DNA of 7,924 nt, taken from NCBI GenBank assembly GCA_030622125.1, contig JAUXGM010000102.1, positions 1 to 7,924 on the forward strand, read 5' to 3'. Position 1 is the first letter of the stretch. Every line of letters begins with the position of its first letter. Under the pieces are notes generated by a model that worked only from the letters and a program-made list of their open reading frames with translations, ran no database searches and was not told where the DNA came from. A program made the translations under genes and the position numbers. Shown here piece after piece: positions 6,647 through 7,924 of the stretch. This DNA is from a bacterium (GTDB taxonomy: Bacteria > AUK180).

Positions 6647-7306
6647 TTATTTTGCGATCATTCTTTTTATCCGATCTGCACCATTTTCAAGATTATCCGT
6701 TATTCTATCTATTAAGGTAATAAGTTTGGATAAAAAAAATATCTTAACAGGAGAAAATTTATCTTCCATATTAAATATAAGTTTTCCAAATGAATGCGCC
6801 AGATCATCAACCTCTTTTTCATATTTTGCAACTGTTGCTACCTCTTTTGGGATCTTCTTTTTATACCGCGGCGCAAAATTCGCCCTTTGATATTGACAAA
6901 AACCCATTAGAAGCCTTTCATATTCCAATATTGCTTTTGTTGTAACTTCAAATATATTATCCAATATTTTTTCTAATTTCGGATCAAGTTTAAATAATTT
7001 AAAATCAAGGTATTTTATTACATCTTCCGCTGCATCCGCAATGCAATCCTGAGTTTTAACGAGAGAGAGAATATCCTCTTTTCTAATAGATGACATCAGA
7101 CTTGATGTAATAATTTCATTGATCTGTTGTTTTATCTCATCTGCTCTATGTTCTGTCTCGTCGATCTGTTTAATAGATACTTCCTCCCCATCTTTCCATT
7201 TTCCATAATTTTTCGTACAAAGAAAATAGACTTCCTTTGTAACAATAAAATGGTCAACCAAAAGTCCCATCGGACTTTTTCTAAAAAGTTTAAAAAATCC
7301 CCACAT
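6647..7306 (-). CDS. DUF47/PhoU-like phosphate transport regulator (TIGR00153 type)
   Basis: A 219-aa, almost entirely helical, cytoplasmic protein resembling the DUF47 branch of PhoU-like proteins, which partner Pit transporters and are thought to modulate their activity. Seen in the sequence are the repeated acidic helices of PhoU-type metal-binding bundles: DETEHRADEIK (49-59), DCIADAAEDVIKYL in the middle, EKEVDDLAHSFGKL (near 165), and NLENGADRIKRMI at the C-terminus (205-217). Length is normal for the family. The ATG at 7306 has GGAG (7312-7315) at 5-nt spacing, embedded in the end of the preceding gene, whose stop is 1 nt away. The pit gene follows after 4 nt. The regulatory role is known for relatives and inferred here. 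Confidence 0.9.
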   Translation of the reverse strand: MWGFFKLFRKSPMGLLVDHFIVTKEVYFLCTKNYGKWKDGEEVSIKQIDETEHRADEIKQQINEIITSSLMSSIRKEDILSLVKTQDCIADAAEDVIKYLDFKLFKLDPKLEKILDNIFEVTTKAILEYERLLMGFCQYQRANFAPRYKKKIPKEVATVAKYEKEVDDLAHSFGKLIFNMEDKFSPVKIFFLSKLITLIDRITDNLENGADRIKRMIAK

Positions 7307-7307
7307 A

Positions 7308-7859
7308 TTAACTCCACTTTATATCAAATTCGGTAAGAGGATTTCCTATTGTAAGTGATTTCGGAATATCAATTTTAACATTTTTACAACCGCAAATCTC
7401 AAGTGCCCGTTCTATCCAACCGCCGATCCTCAGTTCAATTATTTTATCAAGTTCAGAAAATTCGATTATCTGTAAGGTAGTACTTCTTTTTGTTTCTCCG
7501 ACAACTTTCATTGTACTTGGGGTATAAAAGGTCGGCAAAATTCTGCTTGCTCTTTTTATAATAAAATGTGGGCTGCCAAATTTTACAAATACCTTATAGA
7601 CACCTTTAAGTGAATGATCGGCACTAAATCTTCCCGCTTCCCATGCTCCTTTTTTATCCCCATTGTAAAATAATTCACATACCTTCATTGTCGGTTCAGT
7701 TAATCCTTGTTCTAACGGGTACCATTCTGCTGTTAAAGCATTTTGCATAATATCACAGGATTTTTCAGAGAGTGAATTAAGCCACTCATTATAACGTTCC
7801 GGATAAAACTTTTTTACAAAAAGTGGCAACGATTCAATTGCCGTTCCTTTAACTTCCAT
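7308..7859 (-). CDS. Uncharacterised 183-aa protein heading the phosphate operon
   Basis: I do not recognise this gene with certainty. It is a soluble protein without signal peptide or membrane segment. The first half is mainly helical (FVKKFYPERYNEWLNSLSEKSCDI near 14-37, then WEAGRFSADHSLKGVYKVF near 73-91). The second half looks alpha/beta: RILPTFYTP (106-114), a strand around TTLQIIEF, the helix GGWIERALEICGC (about 146-158), and a final strand pair ending TEFDIKW. This layout weakly recalls ligand-binding domains of the heme-NO-binding/4-vinyl-reductase fold, but that is a guess from overall pattern, not a motif match. The start at 7859 is supported by AGGAG (7868-7872) at 8-nt spacing and a good promoter. 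It is followed after 1 nt by the DUF47 gene, so a role linked to phosphate uptake or its control is possible by context only. Confidence 0.8.
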   Translation of the reverse strand: MEVKGTAIESLPLFVKKFYPERYNEWLNSLSEKSCDIMQNALTAEWYPLEQGLTEPTMKVCELFYNGDKKGAWEAGRFSADHSLKGVYKVFVKFGSPHFIIKRASRILPTFYTPSTMKVVGETKRSTTLQIIEFSELDKIIELRIGGWIERALEICGCKNVKIDIPKSLTIGNPLTEFDIKWS

Positions 7860-7867
7860 AATACATT

Positions 7868-7872
7868 CTCCT
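7868..7872 (-). promoter_or_regulatory. Ribosome binding site of the first operon gene
   Basis: AGGAG on the minus strand lies 8 nt before the ATG at 7859. It supports that start as the 5' end of the operon's coding region. Confidence 0.7.
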
Positions 7873-7889
7873 AATTATATTTATAATAA

Positions 7890-7918
7890 ATTATAACTTA
7901 AAAAAAATAAAAAAGCAA
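7890..7918 (-). promoter_or_regulatory. Putative sigma70-type promoter of the five-gene operon
   Basis: On the minus strand, TTGCTT (7918-7913, 3 of 6 bases of the -35 consensus) and a perfect TATAAT (7895-7890) are separated by 17 bp. The -10 box lies 30 nt before the ATG at 7859, leaving a leader of about two dozen nt with the AGGAG site. There is no comparable gap between later genes of the operon, so this may drive all five. The weak -35 and AT-rich context limit confidence. No Pho-box-like direct repeats are evident in the 65 nt visible upstream of the start. Confidence 0.5.
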
Positions 7919-7924
7919 ACGGAA

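Noticed and set aside
7127-7336. Small frames on both strands around the DUF47 start
   Set aside because: They overlap the DUF47 gene in other frames and show no support beyond being open.

Overview
The window is AT-rich bacterial DNA, roughly one-third G+C or less by eye, with Lys/Ile-rich proteins and many A/T homopolymers. A tex gene, Shine-Dalgarno-like sites (AGGAG/GGAGG) before several genes and plausible sigma70-type promoters all point to Bacteria. The orotate phosphoribosyltransferase carries the C-terminal CPLC tail of the Thermus-type PyrE family. No phylum can be fixed from this window; a poorly sampled low-GC lineage is a reasonable guess.

Layout. (1) Positions 1-930, minus strand: a secreted Kelch-repeat beta-propeller protein that runs off the left edge. 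It has a signal peptide, at least six repeats, a good SD and a recognisable promoter. (2) Positions 1021-2635, plus strand: two overlapping genes, a zinc-ribbon SAM methyltransferase and a family 2 glycosyltransferase of the polyprenyl-phosphate mannose synthase type. They look like a small envelope-glycan unit. (3) Positions 2636-2808: a gene-free, very AT-rich gap between convergent genes, framed by imperfect 26-bp inverted repeats with TA at both outer ends. It resembles a MITE of about 175 bp, and its tips contribute to the TAG stop codons of both flanking genes. (4) Positions 2809-7859, minus strand: a tight five-gene operon read right to left. It comprises an unrecognised 183-aa protein, a DUF47/PhoU-like protein, a Pit-family phosphate transporter, the RNA-binding protein Tex, and pyrE. 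The junctions are a 1-nt gap, a 4-nt gap, an ATGA overlap and a 16-nt gap. A promoter with a perfect TATAAT box lies just before the first gene.

How the genes fit together. DUF47 and Pit form a known low-affinity phosphate uptake module. Tex and PyrE are co-transcribed housekeeping functions (RNA metabolism and UMP synthesis). The first gene of the operon is the main unknown. The most unusual non-coding structure is the inverted-repeat element at 2635-2809. No rRNA, tRNA, CRISPR or complete insertion sequence is visible, and I found no convincing new defence or mobile system.
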